Source: Roseateles terrae
Lineage (GTDB): Bacteria > Pseudomonadota > Gammaproteobacteria > Burkholderiales > Burkholderiaceae_C
Reading direction: 5' to 3'
DNA length: 64,000 nt
NCBI RefSeq assembly: GCF_014192155.1
Contig: NZ_JACHXO010000002.1
Location: forward strand, 1-64,000
In this document: in pieces, positions 55,764-63,872 of the stretch
Layout of the letters: each line of letters begins with the position of its first letter
How positions within the stretch are numbered: position 1 is the first letter of the stretch
Program-made: the position numbers and the translations under genes
The notes under the pieces: model-generated
What the model saw: the letters and a program-made list of their open reading frames with translations, nothing else
Database searches by the model: none
What the model was told of the DNA's origin: nothing

Positions 55764-56213
55764 TTAGGCGGTGAAGTTGACGGCACCGTTGCTCATGGCG
55801 CTGATGCTCCAGGTCGCGGCGTCGGAATACGGGCTGTCGTCGGACCATTCGGTCACGATGAACGGGCCTTCGTACTTGCTGCCGTCCGGATAGATGATCT
55901 GGAACCAGACCTTGGGCTGGTTGGCCGTGGCAGCGCCAGGGCTGATCACGTGGGCCTTCAGCTCTTTCTGGTTGAACACTGCATCGGTGTAGGTCACACC
56001 GTCGCCGGAGAACTCGGCCGACTTGAACGTGACCAGGTTGGTCTTGGTGAAGGAAGGCGACTGGTCCGCGGTGGTGTCCACGGTATCCCAGCTGGCCTTC
56101 ATGCCCTTGCCGCGCATCATGCCCAGGCGCTTGTAGGTCAGGCCGCTCGGAACGGCGTTTTCATCCGCGATGGCGAAGTTGACGACGACATCGCGTCCGG
56201 TATATGCACCCAT
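55764..56213 (-). CDS. phage major tail tube protein
   Basis: A 149-residue protein (GAYTGRDVVVNFAIADENAV, YKRLGMMRGKGMKASWDTVD, QKELKAHVISPGAATANQP and WFQIIYPDGSKYEGPFIVTEWSDDSPYSDAATWSI). It is the size and pattern of lambda gpV-like tail tube proteins (TTP), with the TGRDVVV start and the final beta strand FVVTEWSDD-type block. It directly precedes the tail terminator gene. Confidence 0.82.
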   Translation of the reverse strand: MGAYTGRDVVVNFAIADENAVPSGLTYKRLGMMRGKGMKASWDTVDTTADQSPSFTKTNLVTFKSAEFSGDGVTYTDAVFNQKELKAHVISPGAATANQPKVWFQIIYPDGSKYEGPFIVTEWSDDSPYSDAATWSISAMSNGAVNFTA

Positions 56214-56225
56214 GGTCTGGTGTCC

Positions 56226-56576
56226 TCAGTTGGTGATCGTTGAGATTGCGATTTCGAACATGGCGCGCCCGTCGTCGGTGAACGATGAGACGGGCTCGCC
56301 CGCTTGAATCAGGACCAGAGTTCCAGCGCTCGTTCGCGTCGCCTCAATCACTGCTTCAGCAGCGTCTGATGCTATGGAGACGTCTTCTCCAAGTGCCCCG
56401 ATGAGGATCAGCGTGAACTGGGGGCGACGGACCAGCTCGGCCGGCACCCCGCCCACAGGCTTCAGCACCGCATAGCGCGCATCTTTGGCGCCGTCCATCC
56501 AGCGCCCGAACTGGAGGCGCCAGCCTGTGCCCAGGATGGGAGCAAGGAAGTTGCGGATCTCGTCTGCTGCACTCAT
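56226..56576 (-). CDS. phage tail terminator-like protein
   Basis: A 116-residue protein (AADEIRNFLAPILGTGWRLQ, RYAVLKPVGGVPAELVRRPQ, FTLILIGALGEDVSIASDA). Position between HK97-gp10-like and tail tube genes and the R-x4-P-x-F-x-L-I-L pattern fit gpU/gp11-like tail terminators (Minor_tail_Z/DUF4128 type). Overlaps the upstream gene by ATGA. Confidence 0.72.
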   Translation of the reverse strand: MSAADEIRNFLAPILGTGWRLQFGRWMDGAKDARYAVLKPVGGVPAELVRRPQFTLILIGALGEDVSIASDAAEAVIEATRTSAGTLVLIQAGEPVSSFTDDGRAMFEIAISTITN

Positions 56577-56926
56577 GCCTTCATCACCTTCTTCATGACC
56601 GCGTCAATGTTCGGGGCCGCCCGCTCGAAGCCCTTCTTCAGGAACTCCTTCTCAGCCGTAGCGCGGCGGAAGTTCTGGGGGTTGGAGGGGTCATGCACCG
56701 GCAGCGCGTAGGCGGCCGTGTAGCCCACCGTCCCCACCACCTTGTCGCCTTCCACGCGCACGTTCTTGAACTGACTGTTCAGCAACGTGGACGTGTCGAT
56801 GGGGGTCAGGACGCTTGCCTCCGAGGCTCCCAGCACGAGGGCCTGAGTGATGGCCCGGGCGGCCTGGTTTTGCCGGTCCGCCGTGAACTGCGGCAGCTTG
56901 TTCGTCACCTTCACCTTGCTGGCCAT
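56573..56926 (-). CDS. HK97 gp10-like head-tail joining protein
   Basis: A 117-residue protein (KLPQFTADRQNQAARAITQA, ASVLTPIDTSTLLNSQFKNV, VVGTVGYTAAYALPVHD, and EKEFLKKGFERAAPNIDAVM). These pieces are the hallmarks of the HK97_gp10/tail-component family. It sits between the stopper and tail terminator, as expected. Confidence 0.85.
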   Translation of the reverse strand: MASKVKVTNKLPQFTADRQNQAARAITQALVLGASEASVLTPIDTSTLLNSQFKNVRVEGDKVVGTVGYTAAYALPVHDPSNPQNFRRATAEKEFLKKGFERAAPNIDAVMKKVMKA

Positions 56927-57267
56927 CAGGTCACCACAGTGAAGTCATCGGCCTTCCGGTCGAAGGTGTCGGCATCCCGCGTCACCAGTCGGACCTCATA
57001 CGCGCCGGCAGCCACGGGTGACACCAGCGCACTCTCCCCTACCAGCAGCATGTCGCCCTGCTTGATGTCCGATTTCTCGGTGTAGACCACCTGGCGGGAG
57101 GTGAACTCCACGCCCTTGGCGTCGGTCATGCGCTTGGACTCGGACGAGTAGTCGCACAGGAAGGCGGCCGGCGGACCGTAGACCGCCGTCCCCTTCCAGT
57201 CGTCGCGACCCACCAAGGGCCACACGGTGGCCTTGGCGGTGTAGCTCCAGCGGGCGGATGCGCTCAT
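56926..57267 (-). CDS. phage head-tail joining (stopper-like) protein
   Basis: A 113-residue beta-barrel type protein (ARWSYTAKATVWPLVGRDDW, AAFLCDYSSESKRMTDAKGV, DMLLVGESALVSPVAAGAYE). Position and strand pattern suggest a stopper or neck protein. It shares its stop base with the next gene. The family is not firmly recognised. Confidence 0.7.
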   Translation of the reverse strand: MSASARWSYTAKATVWPLVGRDDWKGTAVYGPPAAFLCDYSSESKRMTDAKGVEFTSRQVVYTEKSDIKQGDMLLVGESALVSPVAAGAYEVRLVTRDADTFDRKADDFTVVT

Positions 57268-57271
57268 CGGC

Positions 57272-58762
57272 TCAGATCACCAACGGAGTGATGATGTTTT
57301 TGGCCCAGACCTCACCGGCGTCGCTGAAGTGCACGAGGTCTGTGCCAGCTGCGCCGGGCACGTTCTGGTTGCCCCAGTAGCCTTGGCCATTCATCCAGGA
57401 ATAGGACTGCTTGCCCGCCTTCCAGAGGTCAACAAACGCGGCGCCGAACTGGTCTGCAAGCTGCTTGGCCATCCCGATGTACTGGCTGTAGTAGCGGTTG
57501 GTCGCATCTTCGAAAGAGACGTCCCCGCGGTGTTGCATGAGGATCATCAGCGAAGCGTTTGGGTTGCCGGCTCGCACATCCTCCAGGTACTGCTGCCCGG
57601 CGCGATAGAACATCTGCGGGGTGGTGGTGGGCGTCGTGAACCGTGCGTTGTTCAATCCGAACGACCAGATCGCAAGGTCAGTTGGATTCAATGAGCCACC
57701 CGACCACTTCCCGGCCGGCCCAAACAGGCCAGACGATGCGCCGCCGAAGACCTGCCCGCCAGTCGTGGTGAAGGTGCCGCCGACTTCGTTGTTGAAGACC
57801 TGGGCGATGTAAGAACCCCGGCCGTAGTTATCCACGCGGACGCCGGTGGCGTTGCGCGCACGGATGCCGCAGAAGAAGAAAAACACGGTGGAGCTGGCGT
57901 CATCGGCTCGGATCTGCACCGTGTGGTTGCCGGCCGACAGGCCATTGATCGTCCTCACGCCGATGCCTTGGGCGCCGGTGTTCGTGCTTCCAGCAGACAT
58001 CCAGCCGCCGCCGTCGATCTGGTAGGACCAGCTTCCGAAGGCCGCCGAGTTGCCGTTCAGGAAATAGATGTCAATCGAGGTCCCGCGTGCGCGCGTGTAG
58101 GTCAGCGTTGCGCCAGCAGACTTCGCCTGCAAGACGCTACCGCTCGGGCCGTCGCAGTTGGTGAGGTTCTGGTCCCACGTCCCGGTGGTGGCCCACAGGC
58201 ATGCCGCGGGGAGCGCGGTGGTGTAGGCAGCGGAGTTGATGCCCGCGACCGAGTGACACGAGGGTTTGAAACCGGATCCGCCATCACCGTACTTAGCCTG
58301 CAGGTCGGCGGCCATCAAACGCACCCAGCTCTTGACGTCCAGATCCGAGCACAGCAGGCCCTTCGTCATGCTGTCGCCTGCTGCGGATAGGCGCGCCGTA
58401 CCGCTGGCCAGAGCAGCGCGCCATCCAGTGTCCCATCCGGCGGGTGCGCTGACGTACTGGCTGGCTGACACGCCGCCGGCGACTGCAACCTCATTGCCGT
58501 CTGCGTAGAGCTTCCCATCGGTGCCCAGTTGCACCGAAGCTTGCCGTTCCAGACCGTAGCTGGTGGTCCCGGACGTGGCCGTGATGCGGAGCATGGCCGG
58601 GACGCTGTAGGGTCCGAAGGTCTGCGAGTTGGCCGTCACCGTGGCGCCCTGGGACGCGCCATACAGCACAGCGACGACCGCCACCCCGGGCGTGCTCACG
58701 CGCAGGACCTGGCCAGGATTGAGAGGGACCTTGGCCGACAGGCCTTGTGCGAGATCGGACAT
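57272..58762 (-). CDS. SGNH/GDSL hydrolase within the head-tail module
   Basis: A 496-residue protein. The first 90 residues are a beta domain (LSAKVPLNPGQVLRVSTPGV, VAVLYGASQGATVTANSQTF) that may anchor it to the virion. An SGNH hydrolase follows: block I LSAAGDSMTKGLL (catalytic Ser), block III LAIWSFGLNN, and the final DLVHFSDAGEVW with the catalytic Asp and His. Inserted is a jelly-roll-like part (YTRARGTSIDIYFLNGNSA). It likely deacetylates surface glycans. Its place between head-tail connectors is unusual for an enzyme. Confidence 0.87.
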   Translation of the reverse strand: MSDLAQGLSAKVPLNPGQVLRVSTPGVAVVAVLYGASQGATVTANSQTFGPYSVPAMLRITATSGTTSYGLERQASVQLGTDGKLYADGNEVAVAGGVSASQYVSAPAGWDTGWRAALASGTARLSAAGDSMTKGLLCSDLDVKSWVRLMAADLQAKYGDGGSGFKPSCHSVAGINSAAYTTALPAACLWATTGTWDQNLTNCDGPSGSVLQAKSAGATLTYTRARGTSIDIYFLNGNSAAFGSWSYQIDGGGWMSAGSTNTGAQGIGVRTINGLSAGNHTVQIRADDASSTVFFFFCGIRARNATGVRVDNYGRGSYIAQVFNNEVGGTFTTTGGQVFGGASSGLFGPAGKWSGGSLNPTDLAIWSFGLNNARFTTPTTTPQMFYRAGQQYLEDVRAGNPNASLMILMQHRGDVSFEDATNRYYSQYIGMAKQLADQFGAAFVDLWKAGKQSYSWMNGQGYWGNQNVPGAAGTDLVHFSDAGEVWAKNIITPLVI

Positions 58763-58773
58763 GAATGCTCCGG

Positions 58774-59139
58774 TCAGACGACCATGAAGAGGGTTGATCC
58801 GGCGGGATCGGGGCCGACGATGGCCGCGACCGTTCCGGCGGTGTCCAGCGCGGCGAGCGAGCGGCGCAGTGCCGTCAGGTCACCGTCTGGGTTCTTGAAT
58901 GAGCGGGACGCCCCCGAAGGGGCTCCCTGGGACTGGATGCGCCGGGGAGATCCGGCGGCGGCCTTGATGGCAACAGCCATGGACTGCACCAGTACTTGCT
59001 TGGAGGTGCCGTAGCCGGCTGCCACCATGGCAGCTTCTGCGGTGGCCACCTCAGCCACCGCGGCGTCAACGATGAACGACGGCACGCTGACGCCCAGCGC
59101 CTGGTCCAGGTACTCGGTCGCCTGCGTGCTCGTGATCAT
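58774..59139 (-). CDS. phage head-tail connector-like protein
   Basis: A 121-residue helical protein (STQATEYLDQALGVSVPSFI, AVAEVATAEAAMVAAGYGTS). The stretch SMAVAIKAAAGSPRRIQSQG and the end TLFMVV match DUF7370-like phage proteins found next to gp6-type adaptors. Length and helix content fit a head completion adaptor. Its stop is 11 bases before the SGNH gene. Confidence 0.65.
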   Translation of the reverse strand: MITSTQATEYLDQALGVSVPSFIVDAAVAEVATAEAAMVAAGYGTSKQVLVQSMAVAIKAAAGSPRRIQSQGAPSGASRSFKNPDGDLTALRRSLAALDTAGTVAAIVGPDPAGSTLFMVV

Positions 59140-59462
59140 TGCTTGGCCTTGCCCTTGGTGCCCTTCGCGGCTTGGGCTTCCAGTGCGGAGCGTTCGGCAG
59201 CGGCCTGCGCCTCAACGTCAGACAGGCCGGAGCCGTCACCCGCAGGCAGTCCGGCGGCTTCGATCGCGTCCGCCAGCACGGCGCCGACAGGCAGCAGCGG
59301 GGGCGGCGCTTGATACTCCAGCGTCACCTCCACGTCTTCCCCGACCTCGACGCACTTGCCGGTGAAGGCCGGCGTCACCGCTTCCATCTCGAGCACGGAC
59401 CCGACCACGGCCCCGGAGGGCCAGGGCGCTTTCAGGTGAGTGATGCGCACCTTCATGGTCAC
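59136..59462 (-). CDS. small phage structural-region protein
   Basis: A 108-residue protein. The first half is beta-rich (KVRITHLKAPWPSGAVVGSV, GKCVEVGEDVEVTLEYQA), the second a Ala/Glu/Lys-rich helix (EAQAAAERSALEAQAAKGTK). Both ends overlap neighbours by ATGA. It may be a head decoration or completion protein; the family is unknown to me. Confidence 0.65.
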   Translation of the reverse strand: MTMKVRITHLKAPWPSGAVVGSVLEMEAVTPAFTGKCVEVGEDVEVTLEYQAPPPLLPVGAVLADAIEAAGLPAGDGSGLSDVEAQAAAERSALEAQAAKGTKGKAKQ

Positions 59463-60454
59463 ACCTTCGTCAGGTGAGCGATCGCGCAGCGGCCGTCGAA
59501 GTCCGACTTCAGCTGCGTGGCGGCGGCGGCCATGGTGCCGAAGGTGTAGTCATCCTCCGGGTTGTGGCGTGCCTTCGGCCGGGTGACCAGCGGCATGGCG
59601 TTCAGCACGGTGCCCCAGTCGCTGGTGTCGATGTCGCTGATGCCGATCAGTTCGTCCGCCGGCAGGCGCGAGACGGGGATGATCTCGGCGATGCCCTTGA
59701 TCTCCGACAGGCGCTGCAGGATGGTCTTCGGATAGCCGGCGGCGAACTCGTTGATGTCCGCGTAGGTGTAGTCCGTGTAGTTCATGAACACGGTCACGCG
59801 GCCGAAATTGTTGTCACCCAGCAGCTGGAAGATCAGCGCTTGGAACACGGCCAGCCAGTTGGCACCGGTGGCGCCCTGCAGGGTCACGCCCGTCACCGCG
59901 GTGTTGCGCAGCGGGAAGTTGCGCAGGCCGTAGATCTGGGTGCCCGCCACACTGATACCCGATTCACCGTTCAGCGCCATGTTCTCCATGCGCTCGGCGA
60001 TCTTGCGCACATTGTTGGCGATGGTGGTGGTGTCGATGCCGGACGGGGCCTTCTGCATCACCGCCATCTGACGCCAGCCGAAGCGGGCGTAGGCGTCGAA
60101 GATGGGAACCGGGGTGCCTTCATAGGTCACCAGCGCCTGATCGGCCTTGCCTTCGGAGCGGCCATCCATGGAAACGTGCACTTCGCCGCTGTCGGAGACC
60201 TTCGGGAAGTAGTTCACCAGGTCGCCGATGCCCACCGGGGTGTAGTTGGCGCGGGCCAGGCGGTTGAACACGCCCAGCACGTCGCGCTGAATCTGCACGG
60301 TGCGCTGGTCGATGCGGCGCCAGGCATCCAGCGGAATGACCGAAGCGTTGCCGACGATGTCGCGATGGTTCGCGGCCAGCGCGGTCTGGGTTTGGTTGAA
60401 GCCTTCGCGGGCGGCATTGACCGCCAGCTCTTGCTCATTCGTGAAACGGAGCAT
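59459..60454 (-). CDS. phage major capsid protein (DUF6260 type)
   Basis: A 331-residue HK97-fold capsid protein. Family blocks are NEQELAVNAAREGFNQTQTA, IPLDAWRRIDQRTVQIQRDV, NYTPVGIGDLVNYFPKVSDSG, FGWRQMAVMQKAPSGIDTTT, YGLRNFPLRNTAVTGVTLQG, VFMNYTDYTYADINEFAAGYP and IIPVSRLPADELIGISDID. These match the encapsulin/HK97-like DUF6260 capsid group. No N-terminal delta domain is visible, so scaffolding must come from another protein, possibly the DUF2213 product. Confidence 0.9.
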   Translation of the reverse strand: MLRFTNEQELAVNAAREGFNQTQTALAANHRDIVGNASVIPLDAWRRIDQRTVQIQRDVLGVFNRLARANYTPVGIGDLVNYFPKVSDSGEVHVSMDGRSEGKADQALVTYEGTPVPIFDAYARFGWRQMAVMQKAPSGIDTTTIANNVRKIAERMENMALNGESGISVAGTQIYGLRNFPLRNTAVTGVTLQGATGANWLAVFQALIFQLLGDNNFGRVTVFMNYTDYTYADINEFAAGYPKTILQRLSEIKGIAEIIPVSRLPADELIGISDIDTSDWGTVLNAMPLVTRPKARHNPEDDYTFGTMAAAATQLKSDFDGRCAIAHLTKV

Positions 60455-60463
60455 GCTCCCTCC

Positions 60464-60919
60464 TTATGCCTTGGTGTAGAAGTTGGCGATGACCACGTCA
60501 GCGAGGTCACCGGCGGCCTTGGTGGCGCCAGCGGCGTCGTAGAAGGCCACGACGATGTTCCCGGCTGCGGCGGCAGCAAGGCGGCCACCGGCGGCGACGG
60601 TCAGTTCTTGGCCGTTGGTGTAGGCGCCAGAGGCCACGGCCCACTGGTATTCCTGGCCCGGCTCCAGCAGGTGGGCCACGCCGGTATCGCCGGATGTGTA
60701 GGCGGTCTTCAACGGGTCGGTGCTGTCGAAATGGCCCAGGGCGTAGAAGTCCCGGTTGACCAGCAGCGCCAGCCGGCCGCCGCTCGGCGAGGTCGCCTGC
60801 GAGAACTGGGTGGCACCCACCACCACACCGGTGCACGGCAGCAGAGCGCCGTTGACCGTGCGGTTGCTGAGGGTCTTGGGTTGGCGGTCCTGAGGACCAC
60901 GATAGGCGCGGTTCGGCAT
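60464..60919 (-). CDS. phage structural protein before the capsid gene, decoration-like
   Basis: A 151-residue protein. The N-terminal part is basic (PNRAYRGPQDRQPKTLSNRT); the rest is beta-rich (LPCTGVVVGATQFSQATSP, RLALLVNRDFYALGHFDST, VAHLLEPGQEYQWAVASGAY). Position before the capsid gene and size fit a decoration protein of the head. No firm family. Stop is 9 bases before the capsid start. Confidence 0.65.
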   Translation of the reverse strand: MPNRAYRGPQDRQPKTLSNRTVNGALLPCTGVVVGATQFSQATSPSGGRLALLVNRDFYALGHFDSTDPLKTAYTSGDTGVAHLLEPGQEYQWAVASGAYTNGQELTVAAGGRLAAAAAGNIVVAFYDAAGATKAAGDLADVVIANFYTKA

Positions 60920-62241
60920 TACTTGCCCTCCTTGTCGTAATGGCTGTTGAGCGAGTAGCCCTTGAACTCGCTCTCACCCTCGGCCTTGCCGCCGGCGGGG
61001 GTCACGGGGGCAGCCTTCTTGCCGCTTTCGGCGTTGGCCTTCAGGGCCTTCAGGCGGTCGATGCCCAGCGCCTTGAAGTCGTCCACGGTCAGCGAGGAGT
61101 TGGCGGCCAGCTCAGTCGCCAGGGTGGTGACCTCGGCGTCACGGGCGGCGTTCGCGGCCAGCTCCAGCTCGGCGAGCTTCGAATTGGCGGCGTTCAGCTT
61201 GTCCTCCACCGGCTTGCGGACGGTGGAGTTGTAGGCGTCCAGCAGTTGCGCGTCGCTCATGCCGTCCGTCTTGATGCCGGCTGCATTGAGCGCGGCGACG
61301 ATCTGCTCTTTCACTTGGTCTTCCTCACGGTTAGTGATGGGGTGGTAATCGACCCGCCGAACCACTTCGACCGGGCTTCCAGAAAATGCTACGGAGCCGT
61401 CAGAAGAGACGGAGTAGTCCTGCTTGAAGAGGCGACCGTCCTTGTCGCGCCAGACGGCATAGCGCTCAAACACCTCCTGGAGCCAGGCGCCCTCAGGCAG
61501 CAGGCCGTACAGCCCGCCGGTGATCTGGTCGAAGCTGACGTCCGTGGTCCCGTTCCCCACCAGGCGGCGGACCAGCGCGCGCAGGCCTGCCAGCACACCC
61601 TCATCGCGGCGGTCCTGCGGCTCGGTGTTGACCTGCACACACTCGACCTCTTCCTCTTCGCCCGCGGCGTTCAGGAACATCCCGACGCCCTGCTCCGGCG
61701 TGCCGGCCCCCTGCTCGTTCAGCAGGATTGCGAGGTGGTCGTATTGGAGGTTGGTGGCGATCCGGCTGTACTTCTTCCCCAGGCTCTCCCCGTTGGCCTG
61801 GATGGCCTCGACGAACAGGCCGGTGCTGACGTGGATGGGGTCGGCCGCATTGCCAGCGATCACCGCGTCCAGCCGCTCCACCAGCTTCCTGCCGTCGGCG
61901 TGGGCCAGGGCCTGGGCCGCGTTCACCTCGATGTCCACCAGCGACCGGCCGCCCTCGTGGCGGGCATTGGTGCAGATGGCGCCCATGTACGAATTGAACA
62001 GGGCCTCACCGTCCCGGGCGCTGATGTACTGGCCGCTCTTGTTCTTCGGGTGCCCGGCCGGCGCCGGCTTCCCGTTCAGCGTCGCGATGCCCTTGGCCAG
62101 CTGATCCGCCGGATAGAGCATGCCGTTCATGACGATGTCGTCCACGGCCCCGCACACGCCCTTGATCAAGTACTTCCCGCCGTCCTTGCTCACCGCAGAG
62201 GCGTTGACCGCGGTGAGGATGCGAATGAGCTTCTTTGCCAT
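60919..62241 (-). CDS. DUF2213 phage protein (prohead protease/scaffold type)
   Basis: A 440-residue protein. Residues 1-190 contain DUF2213 (GVCGAVDDIVMNGMLYPADQ, KPAPAGHPKNKSGQYISARD, SLVDIEVNAAQALAHADGRK, IHVSTGLFVEAIQANG, YDHLAILLNEQGAGTPEQG), a family related to prohead proteases. Residues 330-400 are a coiled coil (DKLNAANSKLAELELAANAA) as in scaffolds. A protease-scaffold fusion is a reasonable reading. ATG 62241 is preceded at exactly 6 bases by the late start motif. Last minus-strand gene before the inserted plus-strand cassette. Confidence 0.85.
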   Translation of the reverse strand: MAKKLIRILTAVNASAVSKDGGKYLIKGVCGAVDDIVMNGMLYPADQLAKGIATLNGKPAPAGHPKNKSGQYISARDGEALFNSYMGAICTNARHEGGRSLVDIEVNAAQALAHADGRKLVERLDAVIAGNAADPIHVSTGLFVEAIQANGESLGKKYSRIATNLQYDHLAILLNEQGAGTPEQGVGMFLNAAGEEEEVECVQVNTEPQDRRDEGVLAGLRALVRRLVGNGTTDVSFDQITGGLYGLLPEGAWLQEVFERYAVWRDKDGRLFKQDYSVSSDGSVAFSGSPVEVVRRVDYHPITNREEDQVKEQIVAALNAAGIKTDGMSDAQLLDAYNSTVRKPVEDKLNAANSKLAELELAANAARDAEVTTLATELAANSSLTVDDFKALGIDRLKALKANAESGKKAAPVTPAGGKAEGESEFKGYSLNSHYDKEGK

Positions 62242-62247
62242 GCGTGT

Positions 62248-62257
62248 GCATGCTAGG
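62248..62257 (-). promoter_or_regulatory. late-operon start motif, copy 3
   Basis: Minus strand CCTAGCATGC, identical to copy 1 and 6 bases before the ATG at 62241. A partial copy CCTAGC lies at the far side of the inserted cassette (near 63855-63860). Confidence 0.5.
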
Positions 62258-62330
62258 AAGGGCCGGTCACTAGCTCGGCGGAACGTGTGTGAGCGGCCGG
62301 GTTAGGATCAGGCGCTGGAGGGAAAACAAC

Positions 62331-63041
62331 ATGCCTGCGACTCAGACGTTTGGCCCAGAAATGGGGATCCTGGATCTCATTGCTTCAGTTACGGGGTCGC
62401 TTGCTTGGCCCGGGCTTATCGGCTTTGCCATTTACACATACCGCAAGCCCATCACCCGACTGCTGGTGGGAACATCGCGCATGATCCGCCGGATGAACTC
62501 CGTGAAGTGGGGTGAGTTCGAGATGGCCAATAGAGCCTTCCAGGAGGCGAAAGAGGCGGTTCAAGAAAAGGCAGATGTTGTGGAGGAGCAGATCAGTGAA
62601 GCTCGGCCGGATGAAGTCGCTTCCCTCGTACGAGAATTGACTGAACTTAAATTGCAGGCGGCTCGCATTGAAGCCGCCCAGTCAGCTCTGACTACTGCCA
62701 AAAGCGTTCCCTCCAATGAGGCATCTGGCGATGACGCACGCCAAACCTCAGCGAGACAACACAATGATCTGCATGCTCAGACTGGAAGATATATTCGGAC
62801 AATGGTGACCGCACTCGATGGTCCTCAGCGGGTGCTCGGCATGGCGGTCGAAGACCTGAAGCTGGCGATTACTGCCCTGCTCGACGACCTGGATATGGGC
62901 AAAGCCATGGATTTGCAAGCCGCCGGCCTACTTGACGAGGAGTTCCGACCCACTCCTCGCCTCTTCACGCGTACTCGGGCCATTGCTCAGATAATGAGAA
63001 GCCGGCAGCGCTCGGGGAGCCCAGCCGTAGACAAGCAGTGA
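62331..63041 (+). CDS. membrane-anchored coiled-coil protein, prophage accessory
   Basis: A 236-residue protein unlike known phage structural proteins. One or two membrane helices lie at about 12-35 (ILDLIASVTGSLAWPGLIGF, AIYTY), then a basic stretch (RKPITRLLVGTSRMIRRMN), a coiled coil (FQEAKEAVQEKADVVEEQIS, LVRELTELKLQAARIEAAQS) and a helical C-terminal domain (RYIRTMVTALDGPQRVLGMA). GGAGGG precedes ATG 62331. It runs against the late operon, so it has its own promoter and may be expressed in the lysogen; exclusion of other phages is possible but unproved. Confidence 0.75.
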   Translation: MPATQTFGPEMGILDLIASVTGSLAWPGLIGFAIYTYRKPITRLLVGTSRMIRRMNSVKWGEFEMANRAFQEAKEAVQEKADVVEEQISEARPDEVASLVRELTELKLQAARIEAAQSALTTAKSVPSNEASGDDARQTSARQHNDLHAQTGRYIRTMVTALDGPQRVLGMAVEDLKLAITALLDDLDMGKAMDLQAAGLLDEEFRPTPRLFTRTRAIAQIMRSRQRSGSPAVDKQ

Positions 63042-63241
63042 TTTATAGGCTCACGAGGCTTACTTACTCGCTGCGCGCGCGACGCGGTGCTTCGAAGGTG
63101 TGAGGGCGTTACTGTGGTGCTGTTCTGTGCCGCCCCTTGGGCCGACTGGGGCCTGGGGGAGGTCTCATGTTTCACACCAGCGGTCAGGGAGCTCGCCCTC
63201 ACCTTTCCAAATATTAGGGAGGCCACCTACAAAGGCCTGCA

Positions 63242-63859
63242 ATGGTTGCTCGCCTGCCGATGCATACCGATGTCACTCACACTCTCACAACGATGAACCC
63301 AGACATAAGACTTCTTGCCAAAGAGCGTCCATTGGGCGAGCGCACAGCTCAGGAGCGAAGAAACCTCGTGATCGCCTCAGCGGCGGGACTTGCGCTGAAT
63401 GCCGGAAGCGCCGGTGAGCTTCTTGGGTTCTCACACCCCTCGGGTGATCCTGCGCTCGCAAAGGGCGCCTTTTGCATAGCAGTTACCTACCTCCTGATTA
63501 TGTTTTTGGCGGGATTTGTGAAGGACTGGATGCATTGGAAAACCGCCAAAACGATTGTGGACTTCACGATCGCGACTGACGAATTCAGAAACCGGTTCAC
63601 CGAGTTGAAGAATGTTGCACAGAGCGAGCCGGCTGCCATACCGGGTGTTCTCTTCGTGCCTTTGCAAATCATGAATGAGGCGTGCGACCTCTTGGATACG
63701 GAACAGCAGAAGGCCGTCACAAGCACAAAGCATCTGGCTCGATTCGAACTTGTCCGCCTATATCTGCTGGACTTTTTTCTCCCGGTTGTCCTTGGAGTAA
63801 CCGCTCTTTGTCGGCTCGGTGAGTTCGTCCCAAAATTCATTGCCACCGCGCTTAGCTAG
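63242..63859 (+). CDS. membrane protein, prophage accessory
   Basis: A protein of up to 205 residues with two membrane helices (FCIAVTYLLIMFLAGFVKDW; LYLLDFFLPVVLGVTALCRL) around a soluble helical segment (MHWKTAKTIVDFTIATDEFR, NRFTELKNVAQSEPAAIPG). Unrecognised. ATG 63242 has AAAGG in front; ATG 63293 (MNPDIRLLAKERPLGERTAQ) is a possible shorter start without a ribosome-binding site. Codon use is more AT-rich than in the late genes. Converges on the phage gene at 63873 with 13 bases between stops. Confidence 0.7.
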   Translation: MVARLPMHTDVTHTLTTMNPDIRLLAKERPLGERTAQERRNLVIASAAGLALNAGSAGELLGFSHPSGDPALAKGAFCIAVTYLLIMFLAGFVKDWMHWKTAKTIVDFTIATDEFRNRFTELKNVAQSEPAAIPGVLFVPLQIMNEACDLLDTEQQKAVTSTKHLARFELVRLYLLDFFLPVVLGVTALCRLGEFVPKFIATALS

Positions 63860-63872
63860 GCTGGCATGACGA

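Noticed and set aside
60940-62256. A 438-codon plus-strand frame opposite the DUF2213 gene
   Set aside because: Antisense to a clear phage protein, with Val/Gly/Arg-rich shadow composition.
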